Source of the DNA: Oscillospiraceae bacterium | GTDB taxonomy: Bacteria > Bacillota > Clostridia > Oscillospirales > Ruminococcaceae | Assembly: GCA_016296505.1 (NCBI GenBank) | Contig: JAEDJD010000001.1 | Coordinates: forward strand, 186,001-250,000 | DNA: 64,000 bases | Direction of reading: 5' to 3' | Shown here: positions 28,143 through 37,286 of the stretch, piece by piece | Numbering within the stretch: the stretch's first letter is position 1 | Layout: each line of letters begins with the position of its first letter | The notes under the pieces: generated by a model | Told to the model about the DNA's origin: nothing | Database searches by the model: none | The model's input: the letters and a program-made list of their open reading frames with translations, nothing else | Program-made: the position numbers and the translations under genes

Positions 28143-28851
28143 TATTGGCAAAACCAGAGCTGAAAATCAGGATTCTATCCGTGCGGAAAATTATCCGGAC
28201 GGTGTGCTTGCCATTGTCTGCGACGGAATGGGCGGAATGGAAAACGGCAGCGTAGCGAGTAAAATCGCGATCGCAGCGGCGGAGGATTACTTCCGTGCCG
28301 CTTACCGTATCGGCATGACCGACGCAGAGGTCTGCGACTTGCTGAGAAGCAGTGCGGCAGACGCAAATCAAAAGGTTTATAGAGCAGCTGTCAGCAGCAG
28401 GATGCGATCTAGGATGGGCACGACGCTGGTTGGTGCATTTGTGCGGCAAGAAACCGCCTGTATCGTCAATATCGGAGATTCCAGAGCGTATCTGCTCCCA
28501 AAGGACGGCGCGCTCCGGCAGCTTACAACGGACCATACGGTTGTGCAGCTTCTTTATGAGCAGGGAATGATTACTGCCGAGGAACGCGCAACGCATGAAA
28601 GACGGAATGAGCTGATGCGAGCGATTGGCGTTACGAGCAGAGTACTTGCCGATATTCAGACGATACCGCTGAAAACAGGGGATAAGGTTTTGCTCTGTTC
28701 CGATGGACTATATAGTATGGTGTCGCTTTCTGATATGGAACGGATTATGCGGGATACGCCTGCCGAGCAGGTGCCGGATGTCTGCATTGCGGAAGCGAAT
28801 GCAGGTGGCGGCAGAGATAATATTTCTGTGATTCTGCTGACGGATGAGTAG
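28120..28851 (+). CDS. stp: PP2C-family serine/threonine phosphatase
   Basis: The partner phosphatase of the PASTA kinase encoded next. Metal-binding and structural motifs are complete: CDGMGGMENG (about 33-42), MGTTLVGA (about 93-100), NIGDSRAYLL (about 111-120) and GGRDNISVILL at the end. It is 243 aa. It starts at TTG 28120, 5 nt after GGTGAG and 23 nt inside rlmN, so translation is probably coupled. It should reverse phosphorylation by the downstream kinase during cell-wall and growth control. Confidence 0.93.
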   Translation: MKAYLGCDIGKTRAENQDSIRAENYPDGVLAIVCDGMGGMENGSVASKIAIAAAEDYFRAAYRIGMTDAEVCDLLRSSAADANQKVYRAAVSSRMRSRMGTTLVGAFVRQETACIVNIGDSRAYLLPKDGALRQLTTDHTVVQLLYEQGMITAEERATHERRNELMRAIGVTSRVLADIQTIPLKTGDKVLLCSDGLYSMVSLSDMERIMRDTPAEQVPDVCIAEANAGGGRDNISVILLTDE

Positions 28852-28969
28852 ACTTAAAAAAGCTTGATTGACTTGAAGCGCGCTTCAGGTCTTGGATATT
28901 ACACATAAGATGGACGCACAGGGGTAATGAAATAGTATTGCCGGAGACAACCGGTAACGGAGGTTCGTG

Positions 28970-31267
28970 ATGGAAAAAGATCGCAATGATAAGAACATCG
29001 GGAAGAAACTTGATGGTCGCTACGAAATCACTGCGCTGATCGGCGAGGGTGGTATGGCGGATGTGTACCGCGCAACGGATGTTGTCGATAATAAAACGGT
29101 TGCCGTCAAGATTCTGAAAAAGGAGTTTGCAGAGAATGAGGAATTTCTGCGCAGATTCCGGAATGAATCGAAGGCGATTGCCGTGCTCAGTCATCCCAAT
29201 ATCGTCAAGATTTACGATGTTGGTTTTTCGGAGCGCATTCAGTTTATCGTAATGGAGTATATAGACGGAATTACGCTGAATGAATACATGGAGCAGCAGG
29301 GACAGCTCGGCTGGAAGGACGCTTCTCATTTTATTGTACAGATTCTGCGTGCGCTTCAGCACGCGCATAGCAAGGGTATCGTTCACCGAGATATCAAACC
29401 GCAGAATATTATGATGCTCCGTGACGGCACGATCAAGGTCATGGACTTCGGCATTGCGAAATTTGCAAGAGAGGACGGCAAAACTGGTACTGATAAAGCA
29501 ATCGGTACTGTGCATTATATTAGTCCCGAACAGGCAAGAGGCGGCGTGACCGACGCAAAGAGCGATATCTATTCTGTCGGTGTGATGCTCTATGAAATGC
29601 TCACTGGCAAAAAGCCCTTTGATACGGATAATCCTGTCAGCATAGCGGTGATGCATATGCAGGCAAAGGTGCCGCTGCCCAGCACGATTCGCCCTGATAT
29701 CCAGATTGGACTGGAGGAGATCATTCTCAAGGCGATGGAAAAGGATCCGGCAGACCGTTATCAGTCTGCAAGAGACATGATGGATGATCTCCAGACCTTT
29801 AAGGAAGACCCGGACGGCGTGTTCGGATATTACCCAGAATTGTTTGAAGAGGAGCCAGTGCAGGATATGTTTGAAGAAGACGATAACAGAAAGAATAGAA
29901 ACTACGAACCGATCACAGAAGAACGTGATCTGCCGTTTGAGGACGAATACTACGACGATCAACAGCCCTATTACGATGACGAAGAACAGTATTATGACGA
30001 TGAGCCGTATGATGATCGCGGCGGCTATTATCGTGCGGCGGTTGCCGGCGCAGACGATGAGGAGGAATACGAGGAGGAACCGAAATCCCTCTTTATTCCG
30101 ATTCTGAGCGCAGTCATAATTGTTGTGACGGTGGTTGCAGGTATTCTGTTGACAATGCTGATCTGGAATATGATTCAGGGCAACAGAGGTATGAATACGA
30201 CTAATGAATTTAAGATGCCTTCCTTGATCGGTATGGACTTTAACGAAGCAACGATTCAGTACGGCGACAAGATCAAAATTGTGCTTGAGAGTTCGGAGTA
30301 TTCCGAGTACGAGAAGGATAAGATCTTCGATCAGGATATTCCCGTCAACGATCCGGTTGCAAAGGGTGATACCGTCAACGTCAGAGTATCGCTCGGTGCG
30401 AAAAAGGTGCTTTTGCAGAACGTCACCGATTGGGATTATGATACGGCAAAATCAACGATTGTCAGTGCTGGTCTTTACGTAGACAAGCGTTCGGCATATG
30501 ATCCGACGGTTGAAAAGGGCAAGGTCATCTCGACCGATCCGCAGGGCCCGATTGAACTGGAACCAGGCTCCTATGTCCGTGTTACGGTTTCGCTTGGTAA
30601 GAATAAGGATACCGTTCCGGTTCCGAATTTCGTTGGTATGACTTGGGATCTTGCCAATACTACAGCGGAAAGCCTGAAGCTTACGCTTGCAAAGAAGGAA
30701 GTTGACGACGCTGCGAAGGAAGGTACGGTTCTGAATCAGAATGTCCTGCCGAATGAAGAGGTTTCTGAAGGCTCTCTCATCGAGCTGACGGTTTCCTCCG
30801 GTAAGAAGAAAGAGCAGTCGGTTCGTATTTCCTTTAACGTTCCGCCCAATGCAAAGGGTAAGTTCCATATCGTGCTTTATGAGGGCGGTATCGCAAGAGC
30901 AGTCGGCGGACAGTTTGACGTTGATTATGCAGCCGGCGTCACATCGCTTCTGGTTGAGGGCAATGAGACGGCTGACTTGGTAGCAGTTCTGATCAATGAC
31001 GAGAACGGCAAGGAAGCTAGAATCGGCGAATATCGGGTAGACTTTGATAATAAGAGCTATGAAACGCTCAGAAGCGATTCAAATGCTGCCTTTGAACAGG
31101 TAGACGGTCTGAAGGGATCGACGCCTGCAACAACAACCACAGTTGCACCAGCAACACAGCCGACAGAGCCGCCGGCAACACAGCCGACAGAGCCGCCGGC
31201 AACGCAAGCGACAGAGCCGCCGGCAACACAAGCGACAGAGCCGCCTACTGAGCCTGTTGTGACCTGA
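28970..31267 (+). CDS. pknB: PASTA-domain serine/threonine protein kinase PknB/PrkC
   Basis: A membrane kinase that senses muropeptides or lipid II. The kinase domain (about 18-280) has IGEGGMADVY, the lysine in VAVKIL, HRDIKPQN and DFGIAKF. An acidic, tyrosine-rich stretch follows (about 300-365, many D/E/Y), then one membrane helix (about 375-397). Three PASTA repeats (about 405-610), another outside domain and a Thr/Pro tail with four ATQPTEPP-type repeats follow. It is 765 aa. ATG 28970 is 6 nt after GGAGG, while the in-frame GTG at 28967 is closer. It is adjacent to its phosphatase. Confidence 0.95.
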   Translation: MEKDRNDKNIGKKLDGRYEITALIGEGGMADVYRATDVVDNKTVAVKILKKEFAENEEFLRRFRNESKAIAVLSHPNIVKIYDVGFSERIQFIVMEYIDGITLNEYMEQQGQLGWKDASHFIVQILRALQHAHSKGIVHRDIKPQNIMMLRDGTIKVMDFGIAKFAREDGKTGTDKAIGTVHYISPEQARGGVTDAKSDIYSVGVMLYEMLTGKKPFDTDNPVSIAVMHMQAKVPLPSTIRPDIQIGLEEIILKAMEKDPADRYQSARDMMDDLQTFKEDPDGVFGYYPELFEEEPVQDMFEEDDNRKNRNYEPITEERDLPFEDEYYDDQQPYYDDEEQYYDDEPYDDRGGYYRAAVAGADDEEEYEEEPKSLFIPILSAVIIVVTVVAGILLTMLIWNMIQGNRGMNTTNEFKMPSLIGMDFNEATIQYGDKIKIVLESSEYSEYEKDKIFDQDIPVNDPVAKGDTVNVRVSLGAKKVLLQNVTDWDYDTAKSTIVSAGLYVDKRSAYDPTVEKGKVISTDPQGPIELEPGSYVRVTVSLGKNKDTVPVPNFVGMTWDLANTTAESLKLTLAKKEVDDAAKEGTVLNQNVLPNEEVSEGSLIELTVSSGKKKEQSVRISFNVPPNAKGKFHIVLYEGGIARAVGGQFDVDYAAGVTSLLVEGNETADLVAVLINDENGKEARIGEYRVDFDNKSYETLRSDSNAAFEQVDGLKGSTPATTTTVAPATQPTEPPATQPTEPPATQATEPPATQATEPPTEPVVT
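31151..31246 (+). repeat. 24-bp coding repeat in the pknB tail, four copies
   Basis: Four tandem 24-bp units starting at 31151, 31175, 31199 and 31223 encode ATQPTEPP or ATQATEPP. The first two are identical, the others differ by one or two bases. This is a Pro/Thr cell-wall-type spacer, likely to vary in copy number between strains. Confidence 0.9.
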
Positions 31268-31274
31268 TTGCGGT

Positions 31275-32129
31275 ATGGAAGGTTTGATTTTGAAAGCAGT
31301 TGGGGGACTTTACACCGTAGAGTCCCCCAACGGTGTCTTGTCTTGCAAAGCGCGCGGAATTTTTCGCAAGCAGGGGATTTCGCCCTGTACGGGAGATCGC
31401 GTGACTGTCGAGGACGATGTCATTACGGAGATACAGCCGCGAAAGAATTTGCTGATACGTCCGCCGCTTGCAAATCTGGATCAGCTGATATTTGTGCTTT
31501 CGGTGCGTGATCCTGCGCCGAATCTACAACTGCTCGACCGGTTTCTGGCAGTATGCGTATACAAGAAAATTCAGCCTGTTCTGGTTTATACAAAGCTTGA
31601 TCTTGCAGATGCCGCACAATATGCCGAGCTATATCGAGCCGCAGGTTTTCCACAGTTTTTCGTAGATTATGAGAAGCCGGATACGGTTGCAGCGGTTTAT
31701 GAATCGCTCGTTGGAAAGATCAGCGCGTTTACGGGAAATTCCGGAGTTGGAAAGTCAACGCTGCTCAATGCGCTGGACGAATCGCTGCATCTGGAGACCG
31801 GCGATATCAGTAAAAAACTCGGCAGAGGCAGACATACGACGCGTGAGACTGCGCTCTATACGCTTCCGAACGGCGGAAAAATTGCAGATACGCCGGGATT
31901 TTCAACCTTTGAAACAGATGCGTATGCGCAAATTGCGCCGGATGAGCTTGTAGAATGCTTTCCGGAAATTCATGCGATATCGGCGCCATGCCGTTATGCC
32001 GACTGCCGGCATCTGAAGGAACCGGCTTGCGCCGTGCGAGCCGCCGTGGAGACAGGAGAGATTCCGCAGCCTCGGTACGAAAGCTATGTGCAGATGATGC
32101 AGGAAGCTTGCAGCCGGAAGATATATTGA
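31275..32129 (+). CDS. rsgA: ribosome small-subunit GTPase RsgA
   Basis: A circularly permuted GTPase in late 30S assembly. An N-terminal OB fold (about 1-70) precedes a GTPase core in permuted order: TKLD (G4) near 96, GNSGVGKSTLLNAL (G1) near 156, and DTPGF (G3) near 200. The C-terminal zinc knuckle has C-x(4)-C-x-H-x(5)-C (CRYADCRHLKEPAC). It is 284 aa, 7 nt after pknB, so in the same operon as usual in Firmicutes. The rpe and thiN genes that often follow are absent here. Confidence 0.95.
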   Translation: MEGLILKAVGGLYTVESPNGVLSCKARGIFRKQGISPCTGDRVTVEDDVITEIQPRKNLLIRPPLANLDQLIFVLSVRDPAPNLQLLDRFLAVCVYKKIQPVLVYTKLDLADAAQYAELYRAAGFPQFFVDYEKPDTVAAVYESLVGKISAFTGNSGVGKSTLLNALDESLHLETGDISKKLGRGRHTTRETALYTLPNGGKIADTPGFSTFETDAYAQIAPDELVECFPEIHAISAPCRYADCRHLKEPACAVRAAVETGEIPQPRYESYVQMMQEACSRKIY

Positions 32130-32141
32130 TACAAAAGTGAA

Positions 32142-32184
32142 GCGCCGCAGACCGTGTGAAAGAAATCCATGGTCTGCGGCGTTG
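32142..32184. terminator. terminator between rsgA and the aminotransferase gene
   Basis: The arms CGCCGCAGACC and GGTCTGCGGCG form an 11-bp stem between two convergent genes; the T-runs are short. Confidence 0.75.
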
Positions 32185-32188
32185 CATT

Positions 32189-33316
32189 TTATGATCGCAG
32201 TATACGGCAGAGCTGCGCGACCTGCTCCGGCGTGTTCAGGATAGAGGGCGAAAAACGGACAGTTCCTTGCGTCGTCCCAAGCGATTCATGTGCAAGCGGC
32301 GCGCACTGGAATCCCGCACGCAGGCAGAAGCCATGAGAGGCAAGTCTGGCAGCGGTATCGTCGGCAGATTCGTTGCCGAGTGTAAACGATACGACCGGAA
32401 CATATTCCGCATTCGGCTTGCGATAAACAACGGCGTCCGGCAAACGGTTCAGGAAGGCGATGAGCTGTGTGCAGAGCGCGGACTCCTTCGCACGAATCTG
32501 AATAGGATTGTGCTGCATGACCCATTGCATACCAGCGTCGAGCGCAGCGATTCCGGGAACATTGAGCGTACCGGCTTCGAGCGCGTCGGGCAGAAAATCC
32601 GGCTGCCTGAGAGACATGGAGAGCGAGCCAGTGCCGCCCTGCATCAGCGGACTGAGCGATACAGAACCGTCTGAAATCAGCATTCCGGTGCCCATGATGC
32701 CATAGAGTCCTTTATGACCGGCAGTGCAGAGCAAATTGATACCGTGTTCCTGCATATTGAGGGGCAAAATTCCACAGCCTTGCGCACCGTCGGCAATGAA
32801 GATCAGGCTGTGCGCGCGACAAAGCGTTCCGATTTCACGAATTGGCAGACATTGTCCGGTAACATTGCTCGCAACCGTAGAGATAATCGCGCGCGTCTGC
32901 GGCTGAATTCGTGCGCGGAATGCAGCAACCGTTTCTTCGTCATTGTCGGAGACCGGTGCGATGCTGTAGCGAATGATACCAGCCTCTGCGAGCGCTGCGA
33001 TCGGGCGTGCAACAGAATTGTGTTCGAGACTGCTCAGAATGACATGATCGCCCTGATGCAGTACGCCATGAATGGCAAGATTGAGCGCGTGAGTACAATT
33101 CTGTGTAAATACAACATTCTCCGGCTGTGCTTGAAACATCGCCGCCGCAGTTTCACGGGCATGATAGACTGCGGCTCCAGCACGGCGGGAAAGGATATGA
33201 CCGCCGCGTCCGGGATTACCTCCGGCATATAGGATTGCCTGTTCCGCTGCCCGATACACCGCCGGCGGTTTCGGAAAGGTTGTGGCAGCGTTGTCAAAAT
33301 AAACCGGTTTCTGCAC
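32189..33316 (-). CDS. cysteine desulfurase-like class V aminotransferase
   Basis: A PLP enzyme of the IscS/SufS/Csd superfamily, 375 aa. It starts YFDNAATTFPKPP, and the PLP lysine is in TAGHKGLYG. ADGAQGCGILPLN holds the PLP-ring Asp, and a C-terminal cysteine in FCLRAGFQCAPLAHE is in the position of the catalytic cysteine. This subtype (often labelled cysteine desulfurase family protein) is distinct from housekeeping IscS. It follows a DUF3343 gene on the same strand by 44 nt. DUF3343 is related to part of the YedF sulfur/selenium proteins, so a role in handling sulfur or selenium is possible. Confidence 0.85.
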   Translation of the reverse strand: MQKPVYFDNAATTFPKPPAVYRAAEQAILYAGGNPGRGGHILSRRAGAAVYHARETAAAMFQAQPENVVFTQNCTHALNLAIHGVLHQGDHVILSSLEHNSVARPIAALAEAGIIRYSIAPVSDNDEETVAAFRARIQPQTRAIISTVASNVTGQCLPIREIGTLCRAHSLIFIADGAQGCGILPLNMQEHGINLLCTAGHKGLYGIMGTGMLISDGSVSLSPLMQGGTGSLSMSLRQPDFLPDALEAGTLNVPGIAALDAGMQWVMQHNPIQIRAKESALCTQLIAFLNRLPDAVVYRKPNAEYVPVVSFTLGNESADDTAARLASHGFCLRAGFQCAPLAHESLGTTQGTVRFSPSILNTPEQVAQLCRILRS

Positions 33317-33360
33317 CGGCGGTCAGCTCCTTTCTGATTGGCTGCGCAGCTTATCATCTG

Positions 33361-33561
33361 CTAGGATACTGTTTGGAATGGAATATCGTTGGCGTTCAGC
33401 AGATCAAAAATATCCTGCTGCGCTGCAGATACCCGAAACCGATATATACAGCCGTCTGTGCCCGTGCTTCGCATGACGTGGTAGGAATAGCGATAACGAT
33501 TCAGCAAATGCTGCACTTTATCGGCATAGGTCTGTGAACGGATGACAAAATACGTTTCCAT
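33361..33561 (-). CDS. DUF3343 small protein
   Basis: A 66-aa protein beginning ETYFVIRSQTYADKVQHLLN, with the compact alpha-beta pattern of DUF3343, a family found alone or fused to the sulfurtransferase-like YedF. Here it is alone and lacks the TusA-like CPxP cysteine. It has a clear AGGAGG site and precedes the cysteine-desulfurase-like gene in the same direction. Confidence 0.8.
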   Translation of the reverse strand: METYFVIRSQTYADKVQHLLNRYRYSYHVMRSTGTDGCIYRFRVSAAQQDIFDLLNANDIPFQTVS

Positions 33562-33994
33562 GCTGTCACCTCCTTCTATGCAATATGATATGCAGCTTCG
33601 ACATCATCTGACACCGGTTTGCAGTCAGTGGATAGTGCCTGAAAGTTTTTCAGGATGGAGGCTGCGTGCAGAAATGCCGCTGAATTGCTGTATGAAAAAG
33701 AAAGACGTGAACCGGCAGACGAATGCTCGTCAATGATGAAGTAGAAAAAGTAAGCCTACACACACATTTTTCCATGTCATCCGAATTGTGGACAACCATC
33801 AGACAGCATCTTATACAAAAAACAGCGCAGAATTTCCGCACAATGAGAATGTTGTCGGAAAATCGGAAAAAAGCTTGCTTTTTTTGAAAATATGCGGTAA
33901 AATATAAAGTACGTTATAGTGCGCAGAAAACGAAAAAACGTATCCTGTACGGCTATGACGCATTCAAAATCAAAACAGGAAAGGTAGATACATT
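33562..33994 (+). promoter_or_regulatory. intergenic region with a weak promoter
   Basis: A stretch of 433 bp between divergent genes. Near its right end TTGCTT (33875-33880) and TAAAAT (33898-33903) are 17 bp apart and could drive the rightward gene at 33995. A short hairpin with arms CCTGAAA and TTTCAGG sits near 33638-33654. The small open frames here have no ribosome sites and look random. Confidence 0.45.
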
Positions 33995-35026
33995 ATGGCA
34001 CAAGCGAAAAAACGGCTGTCTATCGGCAAAATTATCGGCCGCGTTTTGATCGTGATTCTGACAACATTGATTTTGGTTGTGATTGCGCTGTACCTTTTGA
34101 TGCTTGTCATCGCAAAGGGACCGTCAAAATCAGCCAAAAAGATATTTGTATGCTCGGTAAAGGAAACCAGTGCCGTTGGATTCCTCGCAGACTGGTATTA
34201 TAGTGATGAAGAAATCGCAGAGTATCTCGGCTCTTTTCGTGATAACACAACAGATGAAGTAACGAATGCAGAACTGGTACAAATCAAGCCGCAAACAGCC
34301 GGTCAGCCGTCGGCGGATGACAAGGTTCAGCCGGAGACAGAGCTTGTGGACGTTTCCGGAAGCACATTCCGCGGTAAGTTGCTGAAGATCAAAGATCCTT
34401 CTCGTGTTTATGTCGGTATCTCCGGTCAGTATGGTGCGGATTTTGAGGGCAAGCGTGTTCTGGAAATGGCATCGGAATACGGCGCGCTTGCAGCGATCAA
34501 TGCAGGCGGATTTGAGGACCTGAATGGCGTTGGCAATGGCGGTACTCCGCTTGGCATGGTTGTATCGCAGGGACAGCTGCGCTGGGGCGGAATGGATACG
34601 AGCTATGATATCATTGGCTTCGATAACAATAACATTCTCCATGTGGGTACGATGACTGGTCAGCAGGCAATGAATCTTGGTATCCGCGACGCAGTCTGCT
34701 TTGGTCCGGTTCTGATTGTGAACGGTAAGCCGCTCAATGAGAATGAGTCGCTTGGAGGCGGTTTCAATCCGCGTTCCGCAATCGGTCAGACCGCCGACGG
34801 TACCGTTCTGCTGCTCGTAATTGACGGCAGACAGGCGAATTCCCTCGGTGCAACCTATGACGATATCATTGACATTATGCTGAAAAACGGCGCAGTCAAT
34901 GCCGCAAACCTTGACGGCGGCAGTTCCTCGCATATGATTTATAATAATGAAATAATCACGGTTTGTTCCTCGCTTTACGGTCCGCGCAAAATGCCGACCT
35001 GCTGGCTGGTCGCACCGGAAACCTGA
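33995..35026 (+). CDS. membrane-anchored phosphodiester glycosidase family protein (NAGPA/DUF2233)
   Basis: A 343-aa protein with one N-terminal anchor (about 14-40) and an outside domain. The conserved blocks of the NAGPA family are visible: AAINAGGFEDLNG, GGGFNPRSAIGQTADGTVL and NAANLDGGSSSHM. Family members cut phosphodiester links to sugars in teichoic acids, poly-GlcNAc or lysosomal tags, so an exopolysaccharide or wall substrate is likely. It starts at ATG with AGGAAAG upstream; the next gene begins about 20 nt after its stop and is probably co-transcribed. Confidence 0.85.
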   Translation: MAQAKKRLSIGKIIGRVLIVILTTLILVVIALYLLMLVIAKGPSKSAKKIFVCSVKETSAVGFLADWYYSDEEIAEYLGSFRDNTTDEVTNAELVQIKPQTAGQPSADDKVQPETELVDVSGSTFRGKLLKIKDPSRVYVGISGQYGADFEGKRVLEMASEYGALAAINAGGFEDLNGVGNGGTPLGMVVSQGQLRWGGMDTSYDIIGFDNNNILHVGTMTGQQAMNLGIRDAVCFGPVLIVNGKPLNENESLGGGFNPRSAIGQTADGTVLLLVIDGRQANSLGATYDDIIDIMLKNGAVNAANLDGGSSSHMIYNNEIITVCSSLYGPRKMPTCWLVAPET

Positions 35027-35047
35027 CGGAAGGAGACATTGCTGAAT

Positions 35048-36787
35048 ATGGACAACGAAACCAGAAAAAGAGTTGCTGACCGCGACGCGGATGAGGCGCT
35101 TGACGCAATCTTGAGAGAGATTGATTTGGATGAACGCAGAAAGACTTCGGATGGAGAGAAGCGCAGAAGTTCGCATTCTGATTCGGAACGAAGAAGCAGT
35201 GAAACGCGCCGTTCAGCAGACGCGGCTCGTTCTCGTTCACAGCAATCCAGACCGGTTTCTCATGCAAAGGAGCCTGCGCGCAGCGAAACGAATGCAAAAC
35301 GTCCCTCCCAGAGATCGGCGCAGCTGCATCGCTTGCCTGCTGCTGCTGAGCGTCCGGAAGAACGGTCGCAGCGTCTTGCCGCAGAACGCGCTCGGAATAC
35401 AGAGCGCAGTGAAGAGCGTTCAGTGCGTCGTCAGCCTGCCGATCGAATGGAACGTCAGCAGCGTCCGGCGGAGCGTACACAGAGACCAGCCGTTCAAACA
35501 CAAAGACAGGTTGAACGTCCGCAGAGAAAAGCGCCGGCAGCCGAATCCGCGGCGAAGCCGACAGCGGTAAAACGACCGGCTAAGAATCACAGCGGCAGCC
35601 GTTCAGCGGCAGCGCCGCGTAAGTCATCGGCATTCGGAATCGGTATGATTCTCTATGTTATCATTTTCCTGCTGGTTATCATGTTCTTGATGCATAGATT
35701 GAATCTATGGCTGGGCGAATACGAATCATCACAGCCGCAGTATACGATTGACGGTTATGTAGCAAGCTTAAACAGCGGCTTCTATACTGACATGGTTCGG
35801 CAGCATGTAGATCAGATTCCTGTTTCTGCCTATGAAACAGCTGATTCCATTGCGGAATCGCTTGATATTGAGAATATTGAAGCAGGCAAATATACATGGT
35901 CTAAGAACGTAGTTGAGTTCACGGAAGAAAAACCTGTCTATTATATCCGTAGCGGAAACGCAGCAATCGCCACCGTTGAATTGAAGCGCGTTGGCGGTAC
36001 TGAGCATTATGATTTCCCGATATGGCAGGCGTGTCCGGCGAAGTCGCTGATCGAAGTCGCAACAGAGCCGCAGTATTCGCTGGAGGTCGTAGTTCCGGAC
36101 GGTGCTTCTGTTATGATTAACGGCATTGCGATGCCGTTCGAGGATATGGAAAAGGGCGATAAAGGTCTTGTATTGGATGATGTGGCAAAGATGTATGCGC
36201 AGCAGCCGCAGTCGCTTCACGCGTCAATAGATGGTCTCTATGCCGCACCAAAGGTACAGGCATATGATTCGCTTGGCAATATTCTGACGCCGATCAAGGT
36301 TCCGGATTCGACAGCGGCAAAGCAGGTATTTCAGTTTGAACCGAAGGCAGAGTCTGCGCCGGACGCAGCGCTTGTCAGCAGAGTGGAAGCTATGATGCGT
36401 GCTTATATCGACTATATGGCAAACAAGGATGAGGCACTCTGGACAAATCTTGGCGTGCTGGATAATTACCTTGTGCCGAACAGCAGCGCATACAAAAAAC
36501 TGCATTCAATTACGCAGGATATCAACTGGAATAATCCCTATACAGCACGTTTGGATAGAGCGCTTGATGTCAGCAATGTGCGAATGTATTCTGAGAATGT
36601 CTGCACCGTTGAGGTTCATTACGATTATCAGCTCACCAAGAATGTCGTAAATGATTATGTCGGCGATATGCGTTGGACGTTCATTAAGACTGGTGCTGGC
36701 TGGAGCGCGTCTGAATTTGAAATCATCGGTTCCAATGACACGAAGTTTGAGAATGAATCGAACAGCACAGATGAACCGGTCGTATGA
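35048..36787 (+). CDS. single-pass envelope protein with a long Arg-rich cytoplasmic tail, unknown
   Basis: About 579 aa. Residues 1-195 are low-complexity and very rich in Arg, Ser, Gln and Glu (ERRSSETRRSADAARSRSQQ and similar), likely disordered and able to bind nucleic acid or acidic partners. One hydrophobic helix (about 200-222, IGMILYVIIFLLVIMFLM) follows, then an outside region of about 350 aa with beta-rich segments. I recognise no family. The start is uncertain: ATG 35048 is 12 nt from AGGAG, but TTG 35039 or CTG 35042 in the same frame would add two or three residues. It lies downstream of the glycosidase gene and ends at a strong terminator. Confidence 0.75.
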   Translation: MDNETRKRVADRDADEALDAILREIDLDERRKTSDGEKRRSSHSDSERRSSETRRSADAARSRSQQSRPVSHAKEPARSETNAKRPSQRSAQLHRLPAAAERPEERSQRLAAERARNTERSEERSVRRQPADRMERQQRPAERTQRPAVQTQRQVERPQRKAPAAESAAKPTAVKRPAKNHSGSRSAAAPRKSSAFGIGMILYVIIFLLVIMFLMHRLNLWLGEYESSQPQYTIDGYVASLNSGFYTDMVRQHVDQIPVSAYETADSIAESLDIENIEAGKYTWSKNVVEFTEEKPVYYIRSGNAAIATVELKRVGGTEHYDFPIWQACPAKSLIEVATEPQYSLEVVVPDGASVMINGIAMPFEDMEKGDKGLVLDDVAKMYAQQPQSLHASIDGLYAAPKVQAYDSLGNILTPIKVPDSTAAKQVFQFEPKAESAPDAALVSRVEAMMRAYIDYMANKDEALWTNLGVLDNYLVPNSSAYKKLHSITQDINWNNPYTARLDRALDVSNVRMYSENVCTVEVHYDYQLTKNVVNDYVGDMRWTFIKTGAGWSASEFEIIGSNDTKFENESNSTDEPVV

Positions 36788-36800
36788 TCGGATGACAGTA

Positions 36801-36837
36801 AAAACCGCCCTTGCATGATGCAGAGGGCGGTCTTTTC
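36801..36837 (+). terminator. terminator of the two-gene envelope unit
   Basis: The arms ACCGCCCT and AGGGCGGT are followed by CTTTT, just after the stop at 36787. Confidence 0.85.
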
Positions 36838-36908
36838 ATATGCTGAAATTGCGGCGAACCATACAGCACCCCATACTATAGCACTTTCTATGATATGCGT
36901 GCATTGTT

Positions 36909-37097
36909 TTATTCTTTCGGTTCTGTTTCCGCAGTATCCTGTTCCATGTGTTGCATGGCGTATTCGCAGCATTGTATCACGAGCTGATTGAACGAAATAT
37001 CATGCTTTGCTGCTAATTGTTCCAATGTTTCGATCAGAGTATCAGGCATCCGGATTGTTTTATTGGATGATGTAGGCTTTTGAATCCGAAACATCAT
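36909..37097 (-). CDS. ribbon-helix-helix DNA-binding protein
   Basis: A 62-aa protein with the Arc/CopG-like pattern: a short strand NKTIRMPDTL, then helix ETLEQLAAKHD and helix SFNQLVIQCCEYAM. Such proteins act as dimeric repressors, often of their own gene or of toxin-antitoxin loci; no toxin partner is next to it. An AGGGGG site lies 6 nt before ATG. Confidence 0.75.
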   Translation of the reverse strand: MMFRIQKPTSSNKTIRMPDTLIETLEQLAAKHDISFNQLVIQCCEYAMQHMEQDTAETEPKE

Positions 37098-37182
37098 AGC
37101 TTCCCCCTTGTGCAGATTCTATATATATCATACACTATTTTTAGCACTGTATACAAGATTCAAATATGCATTTAAAAAGCAC

Positions 37183-37211
37183 TTGCAAATATGAATGCAT
37201 CGTGATATAAT
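37183..37211 (+). promoter_or_regulatory. orphan promoter of a predicted short RNA
   Basis: TTGCAA (37183-37188) and TATAAT (37206-37211) are 17 bp apart. No gene in the same direction follows; a hairpin terminator ends the transcript about 60 nt later. Confidence 0.6.
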
Positions 37212-37217
37212 AGAAAA

Positions 37218-37277
37218 TTAGAACGCCTAAATCATCTTGCCGAAAAAGCCTGTACCGAATGCTGCGTACAGGTTTTT
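37218..37277 (+). ncRNA. predicted ~60-nt small RNA
   Basis: Downstream of the orphan promoter, a hairpin with arms CCTGTAC (37249-37255) and GTACAGG (37266-37272) is followed by TTTTT, a typical intrinsic terminator. The 30-nt single-stranded 5' part has no open frame with a ribosome site. It may be a regulatory RNA, or the remains of a lost gene. It lies 10 nt from the oppositely directed gapA terminator. Confidence 0.45.
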
Positions 37278-37286
37278 ACATTGCAT

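Noticed and set aside
28745..29962. Open frame of 405 codons on the minus strand
   Set aside because: It lies opposite pknB and the end of stp, with low-complexity F/I/H/R composition; a codon-bias shadow.
31151..31246. CRISPR-like regular repeats
   Set aside because: The 24-bp units are tandem without spacers and encode the Pro/Thr tail of PknB.
34130..35176. Open frame of 348 codons on the minus strand
   Set aside because: It lies opposite the NAGPA-type gene, without domain or ribosome site.
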